Shown here: one piece after another, positions 36,587-45,693 of the stretch
Layout: the number at the start of each line of letters is the position of its first letter
Position numbering within the stretch: the first letter of the stretch is position 1
Assembly (NCBI RefSeq): GCF_004614165.1
Contig: NZ_SPVG01000211.1
Span: forward strand, 1-46,976
Origin: Duganella callida
GTDB lineage: Bacteria; Pseudomonadota; Gammaproteobacteria; Burkholderiales; Burkholderiaceae_D
Reading direction: 5' to 3'
DNA: 46,976 nt
Made by a program: the position numbers and the translations under genes
Notes under the pieces: generated by a model
The model's database searches: none
What the model saw: the letters and a program-made list of their open reading frames with translations, nothing else
Told to the model about the DNA's origin: nothing

Positions 36587-36918
36587 ATCCGGCAGCTGTC
36601 GCTCCGCGCAATGCGGCACGGTTTTGATATCGCTATCATTTCCGTGTATTTGCCGACGAAATACACGGTATTTGCTTTAAGCATGAAATATATTTATTTA
36701 TGTTAAATTCCGTATGGGAAAATTTATTAATTTAAATAAATGTGTGCAAAAACAACGATTTAAATTGCATGATCTTGTTGATTTTTCATTGTAAAAATAG
36801 AATTAAATTCTGCAGCCGCCGCGATAATCCGAATTTAAACGGGTGATTTCCTGCCTTTGTTACCGCTATCATGAAAGCGAGGTAATGATGATATTTTATA
36901 CATAAGGGAGAGCTTGAA
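36587..36918. promoter_or_regulatory. AT-rich intergenic region before the PEP-CTERM gene
   Basis: 332 bp with no gene, far more AT-rich than the rest, especially 36669-36820. It contains the hairpin at 36642-36668, an inverted repeat ATTTATT/AATAAAT (36722-36741), and a dyad TTACC-GCT...AGC-GA-GGTAA (36860-36885). AAGGGAG precedes the ATG at 36919. The composition suggests a regulatory or xenogeneic-silencer bound region; no single promoter stands out. Confidence 0.5.
36642..36676 (+). terminator. Probable terminator of the eno-ftsB transcript
   Basis: CCGTGTATTT and AAATACACGG form a perfect 10-bp stem with a 7-base loop (36642-36668), then TATTTGCTTT. The stem is A/T-rich at its tip and the T tract broken, so efficiency is uncertain. 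Confidence 0.5.
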
Positions 36919-37710
36919 ATGAATCACCCGTTGACTTCTCTGCGCCGTTTGCGGCGGGCACTGTTGGCTTGCGGCATGGTGCTGGCAGCAGCGCCGGTGC
37001 TGGCGGACACCATCGATTTCGAATCGCATACCAATCTCGTCAGTCCCGTGCTGAGCGCGGGCGACACCGCCTACGCCGGACGCGATCAGTTTGCCGTCGG
37101 CGCCTATGTGGCCAGCGTCGCCGACAGCGTCTACGCCCAAAGCCTGCCCGATTATGAGCCCGGCGCCGCTGGCGTGATCGTCGACCATTCGGACCGGCTG
37201 GCGTGCAACATTGTCACCTGCCCGGGCAGCTTCTTTAATTCCACCCACTACTACGCCGGCCTGAACGACAGCTCGGTGACTCTGGCGCGTGCCGACGGCA
37301 AAGCCTTCAGCCTGTCCTCGCTGGACTTCGCGTTCGTGGCGCCGATGTACGACCTGCCCAACCTCAGCTACGGCCAACTGGTGCTGAGCGCGACCGTGGC
37401 AGGCGCCGCCAGCCCGGTCACGCGCAGCCTGAATTTCCCCGGCCAGTTTTTGGACGGTAATTTCGTGTTCGACACCTGGACCCTGGACAGCAGTTTTGCC
37501 GGCCTGCAGATCACCAGTCTGAATATCAGCGCCTGCGCTTTCGATGCCGCGATGAACTGCCTCAACGGCGCCGACAGCTACGGCCTGGCGCAATTCGCCA
37601 TCGACAACGTAATGTTGTCCGCCGTGCCGGAACCGCAGACCTGGGCCATGCTGGCCGCTGGCGCTGCCCTGCTGGGCGCGCGCCGTCGTCGCCAGGGAGA
37701 GCCAGCATGA
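36919..37710 (+). CDS. PEP-CTERM sorting-domain protein
   Basis: 263 residues. Signal peptide to about residue 29 (VLAD), a beta-rich middle with the early motif TIDFES, QFAIDNVMLS shortly before the sorting signal, and the C-terminal VPEPQTWAMLAAGAALLGARRRRQ, quoted as VPEPQTWAML then a helix and RRRR. This is the PEP-CTERM layout (QFxxD subgroup) recognised by exosortase, which attaches the protein at the cell surface, typically in biofilm/exopolysaccharide species. The stop overlaps the start of the S8 peptidase by 4 bp (ATGA). Confidence 0.92.
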   Translation: MNHPLTSLRRLRRALLACGMVLAAAPVLADTIDFESHTNLVSPVLSAGDTAYAGRDQFAVGAYVASVADSVYAQSLPDYEPGAAGVIVDHSDRLACNIVTCPGSFFNSTHYYAGLNDSSVTLARADGKAFSLSSLDFAFVAPMYDLPNLSYGQLVLSATVAGAASPVTRSLNFPGQFLDGNFVFDTWTLDSSFAGLQITSLNISACAFDAAMNCLNGADSYGLAQFAIDNVMLSAVPEPQTWAMLAAGAALLGARRRRQGEPA

Positions 37711-40700
37711 GGCCGCGCCTGCTGCCCCTGGCGCTGCTGCTGGCCGGCGTTTTCGCCGGGCACGCCGTCCAGGCAAATCAAGCGGCGCAGACTGCCCCGG
37801 CGGTTCAGGCAGCGCGTCACACCTACATCGTCCAGCTTAGCGACAAGCCGGCCGCGTCCTATACCGGTGGCGTCAATGGTCTGGCCGCCACCAAACCACC
37901 GGCCGGCACCTTGATCAACCCCGAATCGGTGGCGGTGCAAAACTACCTGCAGTATCTGCAACAGCGCCGCAGCGCCGTCACCGCCGGCTTGCCGGCCGGC
38001 GCGCTGGTGCATGATTTCAAGCTGGTGTACAACGGCTTCGTGGCGCGCCTGACCGACGCCGAGGCGCTCGCGCTCAAGCACACCGATGGCGTGCTGGCGG
38101 TGCGGCCGGACACCTATTTCGCGCCGGCCACCAGCTACACGCCGACCTACCTGGGACTGGACCGGCCAGGCGGGCTGTGGAGCCAGTTGGGCGGCAAGGA
38201 GCATGCCGGTGAAAACATTATCATCGGCGTCATCGATACCGGCATCTGGCCGGAAAACCCGTCGTTCGCCGACCGCGTGGACGCCAACGGCGCCCCCACG
38301 CACGACCCCTCCGGCACGCTGGTCTACGATGCGCCGCCGGCGCGCTGGCGCGGCTTTTGCCAGTACGGCTATGGTTTCAATCCGGGCGCCTGCAACAACA
38401 AGCTGATCGGCGCGCGCTATTACAACTTCCTCAAAGACGAGGGCATGGAGCAGCACTGGACCGAGTTCGATTCGCCGCGCGATTCGACCGCCGGCCAATA
38501 CGGCAAGGGGGGGCACGGTACGCATACCGCCTCGACCGCCGCCGGCAACAACGGCGTGGCCGCCAATATCGCCGGCGCGCCGGTGGGGCAGGTCAGCGGC
38601 ATGGCGCCGCGCGCGCGCGTGGCCGCCTACAAGATCTGCTTTACCCGTGCGGCGTCGGACAGCCCGGTCGGCATCAATGGCTGTTCCAGCACCTCGGCCG
38701 TCGCCGCCATCGAGCAGGCGGTGTTCGACGGCGTCGATGTGCTCAGCTATTCGATCAGCGGCATCACCGACAGCGTGGACGAAATCGTCGAGCAAGCCTT
38801 CCTCGGCGCCACCAACGCCGGGGTGTTCGTCTCGGTGGCGGCCGGCAATGCCGGTCCGGGCAATTCGGTGAACCATCCGTCGCCATGGCTGACGTCGGTC
38901 GGCGCGTCCACCACCGACCGCCTGTCCGGCGCGCAGGCGCTGCTCAGCACCGGCGCCAAGTACGTCGGCGCTTCGGTCAACCCGACGCCGCTGGCGGCCG
39001 CGCCGGTTATCCTGGCCGAGAACGCCGGCAGTATTCCGTATGAAAACCTGGCCGGTCCGGACCGCGACGCGCGCCGCCTGTGCTACACCGAGGCCGATCG
39101 CATCACCTACGGCGCCAGCAGCAATGGCGCGCTGGACCCGGCGCTGACGGCCGGTAAAGTGGTGATTTGCCAGCGCGGCAACAGCGCCCGCGTCGACAAG
39201 AGCAAGGCGGTGCTGGAGGCCGGCGGCGTCGGCATGGTGCTGGTCGACGATGGCAACGGCATTACCATCGACCCGCACGCGGTGCCGAGCGTGCACGTAT
39301 CGGTGCAGGACGGCGCCGCCATCCGCGCGGCCGTGCTGGCCCAACCGTCGCTGCGGATCGGCATCAGCGCGTTTGGCCTGTTCCCGAATCCGGAGGGGTC
39401 GCCCAAAATGGCCAGCTTCTCCAGCCGCGGCCCGAACATGGCGCTGGCCAGCATCCTCAAGCCGGACCTGACCGCGCCCGGCGTCAACGTGCTGGCCGGT
39501 TTCGCACCGGACTTGACGCAGGAACAGCACGACGCCATCCAGAACGGCGCCGCTGTCACCACCGTGGCCTGGAGCTACGCCAGCGGCACGTCGATGGCGA
39601 CGCCGCATGTGTCCGGTCTGGCGGCGCTGCTCAAACAGCGCCATCCCGACTGGTCGCCGGCCGCCATCAAGTCGGCGCTGATGACCACGGCCACGCCCAC
39701 TGTCGATGACGGCCTGCCGGCCGATTTCAACGGCATGAACGCCTTCGGCCAGGGCGCCGGCCACGTGGCGCCGACGCCGGCCGCCGATCCCGGCCTGGTG
39801 TATGAACTGGGCGCGACCGACTATCAGCGCTTCCTGTGCGGCATCGGCTCCTACAACGTCGCGGCCGAGGTGTGCGCCAGCGTCGGCAGTGTCAAGGACT
39901 ACGACCTCAACCTGGCGTCGCTGACGGCGGGCAATGTGCCGGACACCCTGACGCTCAAGCGCCGCGTGACCAACGTCAGCGCCACGCAGTCGACTTACAC
40001 CGCCAGCGCCAGCGTGCCCGGCTTTACGGTCAGCGTGTCGCCGGCGTCGCTGACCCTGGCGCCCGGCGCCAGCGCCGAGTACAGCGTCACGCTGAAGCGC
40101 GCCACGGCGGCCAACAACGCCTGGTCGTTCGGCCAGCTGGAGTGGAGCGACGGCAGCCATCACGTGCGCAGCCCGCTGACCGCGCGGACCTCCCTGTTCA
40201 CCGCCCAGCCGCTCTACTATTCGGAAGGCAGCTCGGGCAACAAGACGGTCGGCATCACGCCCGCCTTCAGCGGCAAGCTGACGGTGAAGGCGGCGGGCTT
40301 GCGTGAGGCCACGCAGGATACCTACACGCTGGCGCAGAATACCTCGACCGACTACGGCGTGGCGGAATGCGCGGCCGGCGGCAATGCCAGCGTCAGCTAC
40401 AAGCGCGTGACCATTCCGGCCGGCACGGTCGGCGCCCGGTTCTCGCTGTACGATGAGGACACCAGCGGCGGTTCGGCGGACGACCTCAACCTGCTGCTGC
40501 TGGACGGCAAAGGCAACCTGCTGTACGGCAGTGTCAGCCTGTATTCGTCCAACGAAGACTTGCAGACGGCCGATCCGGAACCGGGCGATTATATCGTCTG
40601 CGTGGTGGCGCGCTCGCCGGTCAATGGCAGCGCCACCGCCAAGCTGTCGAGCTGGCTGATCGGGTCGGGGCCGACCAGTACCGGCAACCTGAAGGTGCTG

Positions 40701-40922
40701 GCGCCGTCGACGGTGTTTGCCTATCGTCCGGCCTCGGCCACCTATACCTGGTCGGGTCTGACGCCGGGCAAGCACTACATGGGCGGCATCGAGTACAGCA
40801 ATGGTAGCCTGCGCCTGGGCGCGACGCTGATCCAGGTGGAAAGCTTCGACACCATCTGGGCCCGCACGCCGGGCAGTTACACCTACATCACCGGGCGTCA
40901 ATTGCCGCCCGGCACACGCTAG
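37707..40922 (+). CDS. Secreted S8 subtilase with PA domain
   Basis: 1071 residues. Signal peptide (1-23), I9-type propeptide (about 38-130: HTYIVQLSDKPAASY, GFVARLTDAEA), S8 domain with Asp167 (GVIDTGIWPE), His260 (GHGTHTAST), oxyanion Asn371 (AAGNAG) and Ser619 (GTSMATPHVSG). A PA domain (about 400-545) is inserted between Asn and Ser, as in plant-type subtilases. Fn3-like and beta-sandwich domains fill 700-1071. It should be an exported endopeptidase. It has no PEP-CTERM signal of its own but is translationally coupled with the PEP-CTERM protein, so the latter may be its substrate, anchor or partner; that is inference. Confidence 0.92.
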   Translation: MRPRLLPLALLLAGVFAGHAVQANQAAQTAPAVQAARHTYIVQLSDKPAASYTGGVNGLAATKPPAGTLINPESVAVQNYLQYLQQRRSAVTAGLPAGALVHDFKLVYNGFVARLTDAEALALKHTDGVLAVRPDTYFAPATSYTPTYLGLDRPGGLWSQLGGKEHAGENIIIGVIDTGIWPENPSFADRVDANGAPTHDPSGTLVYDAPPARWRGFCQYGYGFNPGACNNKLIGARYYNFLKDEGMEQHWTEFDSPRDSTAGQYGKGGHGTHTASTAAGNNGVAANIAGAPVGQVSGMAPRARVAAYKICFTRAASDSPVGINGCSSTSAVAAIEQAVFDGVDVLSYSISGITDSVDEIVEQAFLGATNAGVFVSVAAGNAGPGNSVNHPSPWLTSVGASTTDRLSGAQALLSTGAKYVGASVNPTPLAAAPVILAENAGSIPYENLAGPDRDARRLCYTEADRITYGASSNGALDPALTAGKVVICQRGNSARVDKSKAVLEAGGVGMVLVDDGNGITIDPHAVPSVHVSVQDGAAIRAAVLAQPSLRIGISAFGLFPNPEGSPKMASFSSRGPNMALASILKPDLTAPGVNVLAGFAPDLTQEQHDAIQNGAAVTTVAWSYASGTSMATPHVSGLAALLKQRHPDWSPAAIKSALMTTATPTVDDGLPADFNGMNAFGQGAGHVAPTPAADPGLVYELGATDYQRFLCGIGSYNVAAEVCASVGSVKDYDLNLASLTAGNVPDTLTLKRRVTNVSATQSTYTASASVPGFTVSVSPASLTLAPGASAEYSVTLKRATAANNAWSFGQLEWSDGSHHVRSPLTARTSLFTAQPLYYSEGSSGNKTVGITPAFSGKLTVKAAGLREATQDTYTLAQNTSTDYGVAECAAGGNASVSYKRVTIPAGTVGARFSLYDEDTSGGSADDLNLLLLDGKGNLLYGSVSLYSSNEDLQTADPEPGDYIVCVVARSPVNGSATAKLSSWLIGSGPTSTGNLKVLAPSTVFAYRPASATYTWSGLTPGKHYMGGIEYSNGSLRLGATLIQVESFDTIWARTPGSYTYITGRQLPPGTR

Positions 40923-41021
40923 GTTGACAGCTTGATCAGGGCCGGCCGGGATGGCGGCCCGCGGTGTTGGGAAATTGCCTCATTGCAATGGGCGATGGGC
41001 GGAAGTGGGCTGGGTAAGGCT

Positions 41022-41037
41022 TATAATCGGCGGCATG
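41022..41037 (+). promoter_or_regulatory. TATAAT directly before the solute-binding gene
   Basis: TATAAT at 41022-41027 lies 7 bp before the ATG at 41035. Transcription would begin at or next to the A of ATG, so the message would be leaderless. No good -35 is seen and no Shine-Dalgarno sequence. Confidence 0.5.
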
Positions 41038-41826
41038 CGTTTATTTTTTGTGTCCATGTTGCTGTTGTCGATCTGTTTGCCGGCCCGCGCCGGCGGCTGC
41101 ATTCCGCTGCGCGTGGGCTATATGGACCAGAACCGGCCGCCGTACTGGCTGGGCGACGGCGACAAGGTGCCCGATCCGCCCGGTGCGGCGGTGGACCTGA
41201 TCCGCGATGCGGTGATCGGCGCCGGTTTCGGCTGCACCCCGGTGTGGGTGCGGCTGCCGGCGGCGCGCCTCAAGCTGGCGCTGGCCAACGGCGACATCGA
41301 CCTGGCGCCGCTGGGCGAGATGAGCTATTACCCGGCCGAGATCGCGCTGCCGCGTGACAAGGTCGGCAACATCGACCTCGAGCGCGCGCTGCACAATCAG
41401 GTGCTGGTGCTGGTGCGCACCAAGGACAAGCTGCCGGCCAGCACCAATCCCATGCAGTATTTCAAGGGCAAGATGCTGGGTATCCCGCAAGGCAACAGCT
41501 ACGCGCCGCGCCTGCGCGAGATGGGCCTGACCCTGGACGACGGTGGCCGCGACCTCGACCGCAACATCGAAAAGCTCAAGCTGGGCCGCGTCGATGGCGT
41601 GGTGGTGGCGGCGGTGGCGCCGGCCCACCTGAAGGAAACGCTGGCCAGGTACAAGGGCGAGGTGGTGCAGCTGCCGCAGGCGCTGCTGAACATCCGCGTC
41701 TGGCTGGCGTTCAACGACGGTTTCTATCACGCGCATCCGCGCGAAAGCGAGGCGCTGTGGACCTGGCTGGACCACAACCGTGGCCGCCTCGGCTACGTCA
41801 TGCAGAAATACCGCAAGACTGATTGA
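41035..41826 (+). CDS. Periplasmic solute-binding family protein
   Basis: 263 residues from the ATG at 41035. Signal peptide MRLFFVSMLLLSICLPARA. The mature part has the type-2 periplasmic binding fold of family 3: LRVGYMDQNRPPYWLGDGD, GAAVDLIRDAV, LALANGDIDLAPLGEMSYYP, MLGIPQGNSYAPRLREMG, and LGRVDGVVVA. Transport permease genes are absent nearby, so it is an orphan and might act as a sensor-type or two-component-linked receptor rather than a transporter subunit. The upstream TATAAT suggests leaderless translation. Confidence 0.85.
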   Translation: MRLFFVSMLLLSICLPARAGGCIPLRVGYMDQNRPPYWLGDGDKVPDPPGAAVDLIRDAVIGAGFGCTPVWVRLPAARLKLALANGDIDLAPLGEMSYYPAEIALPRDKVGNIDLERALHNQVLVLVRTKDKLPASTNPMQYFKGKMLGIPQGNSYAPRLREMGLTLDDGGRDLDRNIEKLKLGRVDGVVVAAVAPAHLKETLARYKGEVVQLPQALLNIRVWLAFNDGFYHAHPRESEALWTWLDHNRGRLGYVMQKYRKTD

Positions 41827-41862
41827 TGTGTACAATTCCCTGACCTATGTCCGGGAGTGACC

Positions 41863-42273
41863 ATGACGCTCAAACACATCAGCGCGATCAGCCTGTTTGT
41901 CGAAGACTTGCCCGCGTCCCGGGCGTTTTATTGCGCGGTGTTCGGCGTGCCGGTCGTGTACGAGGATGACAATTGCGCGGTGGTGCAGTTCGAGCACCTG
42001 CTGGTCAACCTGCTCAAGGTGGCCAACGCGGCGGACATCGTCGCTCCCGGCGCGGTGGCGCCGCGCGATGCCGGTTCGCGTTTCCAGCTCAGCATCTGGG
42101 TGGCCGATGTCGACGCGGTCTGCGCGCACCTGCGCCAGCGCGGCGTGGCGTTTCACGGCCCGCTGGACCGGCCCTGGGGGCTGCGCACCATCAATTTCGT
42201 CGATCCGGCCGGTCACAGCTGGGAAGTCGGCCAGCAACTGAACGGAACCGCCACCGCCGAGCCGGTAAGCTAG
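41863..42273 (+). CDS. VOC family (glyoxalase/bleomycin resistance-like) protein
   Basis: 136 residues from the ATG at 41863, with GGGAG upstream. One VOC domain made of two beta-alpha-beta-beta-beta modules: ISAISLFVEDLPASRAFYCA, FGVPVVYED and FQLSIWVADVDAVCAHL, then GLRTINFVDPAGHSWEVGQ. Metal ligands of glyoxalases are partly visible (His, Glu near the ends of the modules). Could be a dioxygenase, isomerase or resistance protein; substrate unknown. Confidence 0.85.
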   Translation: MTLKHISAISLFVEDLPASRAFYCAVFGVPVVYEDDNCAVVQFEHLLVNLLKVANAADIVAPGAVAPRDAGSRFQLSIWVADVDAVCAHLRQRGVAFHGPLDRPWGLRTINFVDPAGHSWEVGQQLNGTATAEPVS

Positions 42274-42304
42274 AATAAGCTCCCTGGTTTTATCCGAGTC
42301 TGGT

Positions 42305-43270
42305 TTGAGAGCTTTATTCCTTGCAGTGACGCTGGCGTCGGCCGGCGCGTATGCCGCCGAGCCGGCGTTATCGGCAGCCGATACCCTGAATGCGGCGCAG
42401 CGCGCCAGGCCGGTGCAGGCCCATGCCAGCGGTCCCAACGTCCTGCGCGCGCAAGTGCTGCTGGACCGCGCCCACTTTTCCCCCGGCGAGATGGACGGGG
42501 CTTACGGCGGCAATCTGCGCCAGGCGATCCGCGGCTTCCAGAAACTGCAACAGCTGCCCGTCACCGGCGTGGTCGATGCGGCCACCTGGCAGGCACTGGA
42601 GCGCGACGATGCGCCGGTGCTGAACGTCTACACCATCACCGACAAGGATGTGGCCGGCCCCTATGCCCAAGTCCCGGCCGACATGGCCGGCAAAGCGAAG
42701 CTGGGCGCGCTCGGCTACGCCAGCCTGGCCGAGGCGCTGGGCGAGCGCTTCCACTGCAGCCCCGAACTGCTGCGCCGGCTGAACCCCGGCAAAACGCTGA
42801 AGCGCGCGGGCGAGCAGCTGCTGGTGCCCAACGTGGCCAGCATCAAGCCGCTGCCGAAAGCCCATGCGATTCTGGTCGATGCGAAAGAGGGCACGCTGAC
42901 CCTGCTCGATGCGGGCGGCATGCCGTTCGCGCAGTTCCCGGCCAGTACCGGCAGCAGGCACGATCCGTTGCCGGAAGGCCGCTGGCAGGTGCGCGCCGTC
43001 GCCACCAATCCCGAGTACCGCTACAACCCCAGGCTGTTCTGGGACGCCAAGGCCGGCGACACCAAGGCCCGTATCGCGGCCGGGCCGAACAATCCGGTGG
43101 GCCTGGCCTGGATCGACCTCAGCATCGACCACTACGGCATCCACGGCACCCCCGAGCCGGGCAAGATCGGCAAGACGCAGTCACACGGCTGCGTGCGCCT
43201 GACGAACTGGGATGTGATGCAAGTGGTGCGCGCCGTCGCGCGCGGCGCCACGGTGCTGATGCAATCTTAG
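42305..43270 (+). CDS. L,D-transpeptidase with peptidoglycan-binding domain
   Basis: 321 residues. Signal peptide (1-17), a peptidoglycan-binding type 1 domain (about 44-100: AQVLLDRAHFSPGEMDGAYG, IRGFQKLQQLPVTGVVD), a LysM-like stretch (about 138-175), and a YkuD catalytic domain with HYGIHGT (276-282) and the Cys296 motif SHGCVRLTN. It crosslinks peptidoglycan or attaches proteins through 3-3 bonds in the periplasm. The start is a TTG; no in-frame ATG exists upstream before a stop at 42266. Confidence 0.9.
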   Translation: MRALFLAVTLASAGAYAAEPALSAADTLNAAQRARPVQAHASGPNVLRAQVLLDRAHFSPGEMDGAYGGNLRQAIRGFQKLQQLPVTGVVDAATWQALERDDAPVLNVYTITDKDVAGPYAQVPADMAGKAKLGALGYASLAEALGERFHCSPELLRRLNPGKTLKRAGEQLLVPNVASIKPLPKAHAILVDAKEGTLTLLDAGGMPFAQFPASTGSRHDPLPEGRWQVRAVATNPEYRYNPRLFWDAKAGDTKARIAAGPNNPVGLAWIDLSIDHYGIHGTPEPGKIGKTQSHGCVRLTNWDVMQVVRAVARGATVLMQS

Positions 43271-43339
43271 TGACAATTCAATAGTTTTCCGAGGAGAAAT
43301 TTTTATACAATCGGCGGGTCGCTTACACGGGCCCCGACC

Positions 43340-43660
43340 ATGCCGAAACTGTCAGCCGTCCTCTTGCTGCTCCCCCTGCTGTGCCAGGCCCAGGTCTACA
43401 AATGGGTGGACGCCAAGGGCGTGGTGCATTACACCGACAATAAATTCGAGGCCGGCGCCGCGCCGGTCTCCGAGCTCAAGCCGAACGGCGCGCCGGCGCC
43501 GCTGCTGCCGGCCGGCGTCAGCTGGCAGCAGCGCGACGCGGAATTCCGCCGCAAGCAGCAGTACCGGCAGCTGGCGCCGGCCTATCGTCCGCGCCGCGCG
43601 CCGCCGCCTGGTGATCTGCACGCGTCCACCTGCGTGCCATCGAGCGCCGTTTGCCCCTAA
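43340..43660 (+). CDS. DUF4124 domain protein
   Basis: 106 residues. Signal peptide (1-17), then the DUF4124 core QVYKWVDAKGVVHYTDNKF, followed by a Pro/Arg-rich tail with SWQQRDAEFRRKQQYRQL. The family is small, periplasmic and of unknown function. It has two Cys near the end (STCVPSSAVCP). Its 3' end (43660) precedes the racemase start by 32 bp. Confidence 0.88.
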   Translation: MPKLSAVLLLLPLLCQAQVYKWVDAKGVVHYTDNKFEAGAAPVSELKPNGAPAPLLPAGVSWQQRDAEFRRKQQYRQLAPAYRPRRAPPPGDLHASTCVPSSAVCP

Positions 43661-43692
43661 AATGGCTGCCGGGGCAGCGAAAAGGAGCGGGC

Positions 43693-44403
43693 TTGAAAAC
43701 CATTGGACTGATAGGCGGCATGAGCTGGGAATCGACGGTGCCTTATTACCGTCAGATCAACGAAACCATCAAGCAGCGGCTGGGCGGACTGCATTCGGCG
43801 CGGCTGGTGTTGTACAGCGTCGATTTTCACGAGGTCGAGCGTTTGCAGCATGCCGGCGACTGGGACGCGGCCGGCGCCATGATGGCCGATGCGGCGCGTG
43901 CGTTGCGGGCGGCCGGCGCCGACTTCATCGTGCTGTGCACGAATACCATGCACAAGGTGGCGCCGGCGATCGAAGCGGCGGTCGATATCCCGCTGTTCCA
44001 CATCGCCGATCCGACCGCGCAGGAAATCAAGCGCGCCGGCATCGGCAAGGTCGGCCTGCTCGGCACCCGTTTCACCATGGAGCAGGCGTTCTACAAGGAG
44101 CGCCTGCGCGAACGGCACGGCTTGCAGGTGCTGGTGCCGGAGGCGGCCGAGCGCGATATCGTCCACCGCATCATTTACGATGAACTGTGCCTGGGCCGCA
44201 TCGTCGACGCCTCGCGCGACGACTACCGCCGCATCATCGCCGGGCTGGTGGAACAGGGCGCGCAGGCCATCATTTTGGGCTGCACGGAAATCTCGCTGCT
44301 GGTCGGCCAGCAGGACGCCGCCGTGCCGCTGTTCGACACCACCGGCATCCACGCCCGCGCCGCGGCCTTGTGGGCGCTGAACCCGAACCAGGAGCAGACA
44401 TGA
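43693..44403 (+). CDS. Aspartate/glutamate racemase family protein
   Basis: 236 residues from a TTG at 43693 with AAAGGAG 5 bp upstream; the protein then starts MKTIGLIGGMSWESTVPYYR, the standard start of the RacX/YgeA-type branch. The catalytic Cys pair is Cys82 (VLCTNTMHK) and Cys197 (ILGCTEI). It interconverts D- and L-amino acids in the cytoplasm; substrate range not determined. The stop overlaps the GST start by 4 bp (ATGA). Confidence 0.9.
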   Translation: MKTIGLIGGMSWESTVPYYRQINETIKQRLGGLHSARLVLYSVDFHEVERLQHAGDWDAAGAMMADAARALRAAGADFIVLCTNTMHKVAPAIEAAVDIPLFHIADPTAQEIKRAGIGKVGLLGTRFTMEQAFYKERLRERHGLQVLVPEAAERDIVHRIIYDELCLGRIVDASRDDYRRIIAGLVEQGAQAIILGCTEISLLVGQQDAAVPLFDTTGIHARAAALWALNPNQEQT

Positions 44404-45032
44404 AACTGATAGGCATGCTGGATTCCCCTTATGTGCGCCGCGTTGCGGTGTCGCTGCAACTGCTGGAGCTGCCGTTCGAGCACCAGTCGCTGTCGGTGTT
44501 CCGCACCTTCGACCAGTTCCGCCAGATTAATCCGGTGGTCAAGGCGCCGACGCTGGTGGCGGACGATGGCACGGTGCTGATGGATTCCACCCTGATCCTG
44601 CAGTATGCCGAGGCGCTGGCGGCGCCGGCGCGTCGTCTGACGCCGGCCGCACCCGCCGCGTTGCTGCGCTCGCTCCACGTACAAGGTTTGGCGCTGGCGG
44701 CGACCGACAAGGCGGTGCAGATCGTCTACGAGCACATGGTGCGGCCGGCCGAAAAGCTGCACGAGCCATGGATGGAGCGCGTCAAGCTGCAATTGCTGGC
44801 CGCGCTCGACGCGCTGGAAGCGGAGTTGCGCGCCGATCCGCCCGCGCTGGCACCGCGCATGGACCCGGGCGCGCTGATGGCGGCCGTCGGCTGGCACTTC
44901 ATCGAACAGATGGTGCCCGACGCCTTCTCCGTTGCCAGCTATCCGCTGCTGAGCGGATTCTCGCGCCAGGCCGAGACCTTGCCGGCCTTCGCCGCCGCGC
45001 CGCACGGCGACAGCACGTATCGCGCCATATAA
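44400..45032 (+). CDS. Glutathione S-transferase
   Basis: 210 residues. The N-terminal domain has DSPYVRRVAVSL, with Ser9 as a likely thiol contact; VKAPTLVADDG with the cis-Pro and MDSTLILQYAEAL follow. The C-terminal helical domain has WHFIEQM and ends at SYPLLSGFSRQAE. It is not closely related to the two Nu-class GSTs near 10 kb. AGGAG precedes the ATG, and the gene overlaps the racemase by 4 bp. Confidence 0.88.
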   Translation: MKLIGMLDSPYVRRVAVSLQLLELPFEHQSLSVFRTFDQFRQINPVVKAPTLVADDGTVLMDSTLILQYAEALAAPARRLTPAAPAALLRSLHVQGLALAATDKAVQIVYEHMVRPAEKLHEPWMERVKLQLLAALDALEAELRADPPALAPRMDPGALMAAVGWHFIEQMVPDAFSVASYPLLSGFSRQAETLPAFAAAPHGDSTYRAI

Positions 45033-45083
45033 TGACGCATCTCGCGCGCCAGATCCGCTGGCCGGCGTAACCAAGGATACTTA

Positions 45084-45623
45084 ATGCCCGTTTCTGCCTA
45101 CCTGAATACCTTTCCCGTGATGGGCGAGGGCCTGTACCTGCACGCCACCGCCACCGTGATCGGCGATGTCACCATCGGCAAGGATTGCTCGATCTGGTGC
45201 AACACCGTGCTGCGCGGCGACGTCAACCGCATCGTCATCGGCGACTGCACCAACGTGCAGGACTTCGCCATGGGCCACGTCTCGCACCGCAACGCGGCCA
45301 AGCCGGACGGCTCGCCGCTGATCATCGGCAATTATGTGACCATCGGCCACCAGGCCATGCTGCACGGCTGCACCATCGGCAACGAGTGCCTGATCGGCAT
45401 GGGCAGCACCATCATGGACGACGTGGTGGTGCAGGACCGGGTCATGGTCGGCGCCGGCAGCTTGGTCCCGCCAGGCAAGGTACTGCAAAGCGGCTACCTG
45501 TACGTCGGCAGCCCGGTGCGCCGCATCCGCGAGCTGACGCCGGAAGAGATCGCCTACCTCAAGTATTCGGCCGAGCACTACGTGCGCGTCAAGAACAACT
45601 ACCTGGCCGGCGAGGGCGTGTAG
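45084..45623 (+). CDS. Gamma-class carbonic anhydrase family protein
   Basis: 179 residues. A left-handed beta helix of hexapeptide repeats (about 15-150) with the metal-site His65 or His68 (FAMGHVSHRN), His89 and His94 (VTIGHQAMLHGC). The YrdA/CaiE type. Metal ligands are present, so zinc or iron binding is likely; carbonic anhydrase activity is not sure in this subgroup. AAGGA precedes the ATG. Convergent with the SDR gene. Confidence 0.91.
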   Translation: MPVSAYLNTFPVMGEGLYLHATATVIGDVTIGKDCSIWCNTVLRGDVNRIVIGDCTNVQDFAMGHVSHRNAAKPDGSPLIIGNYVTIGHQAMLHGCTIGNECLIGMGSTIMDDVVVQDRVMVGAGSLVPPGKVLQSGYLYVGSPVRRIRELTPEEIAYLKYSAEHYVRVKNNYLAGEGV

Positions 45624-45693
45624 CGGAGTTATCGGCCGCACTGTTGATGCCAATGACAGCGACTGGCGCGCCGAGCTTGTCCGGGGCGGATGT

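Noticed and set aside
36611-36628. Possible sigma-54 site CGGCACG...TTGAT upstream of the PEP-CTERM gene
   Set aside because: The -12 GC is missing and it lies almost 300 bp upstream, before the ftsB terminator hairpin.
37578-40901. Very long open frame on the minus strand opposite the subtilase gene
   Set aside because: It mirrors the real gene codon for codon in a GC-rich genome; the protein is rich in Arg, His and Gly with no domain. The plus strand has clear catalytic motifs.
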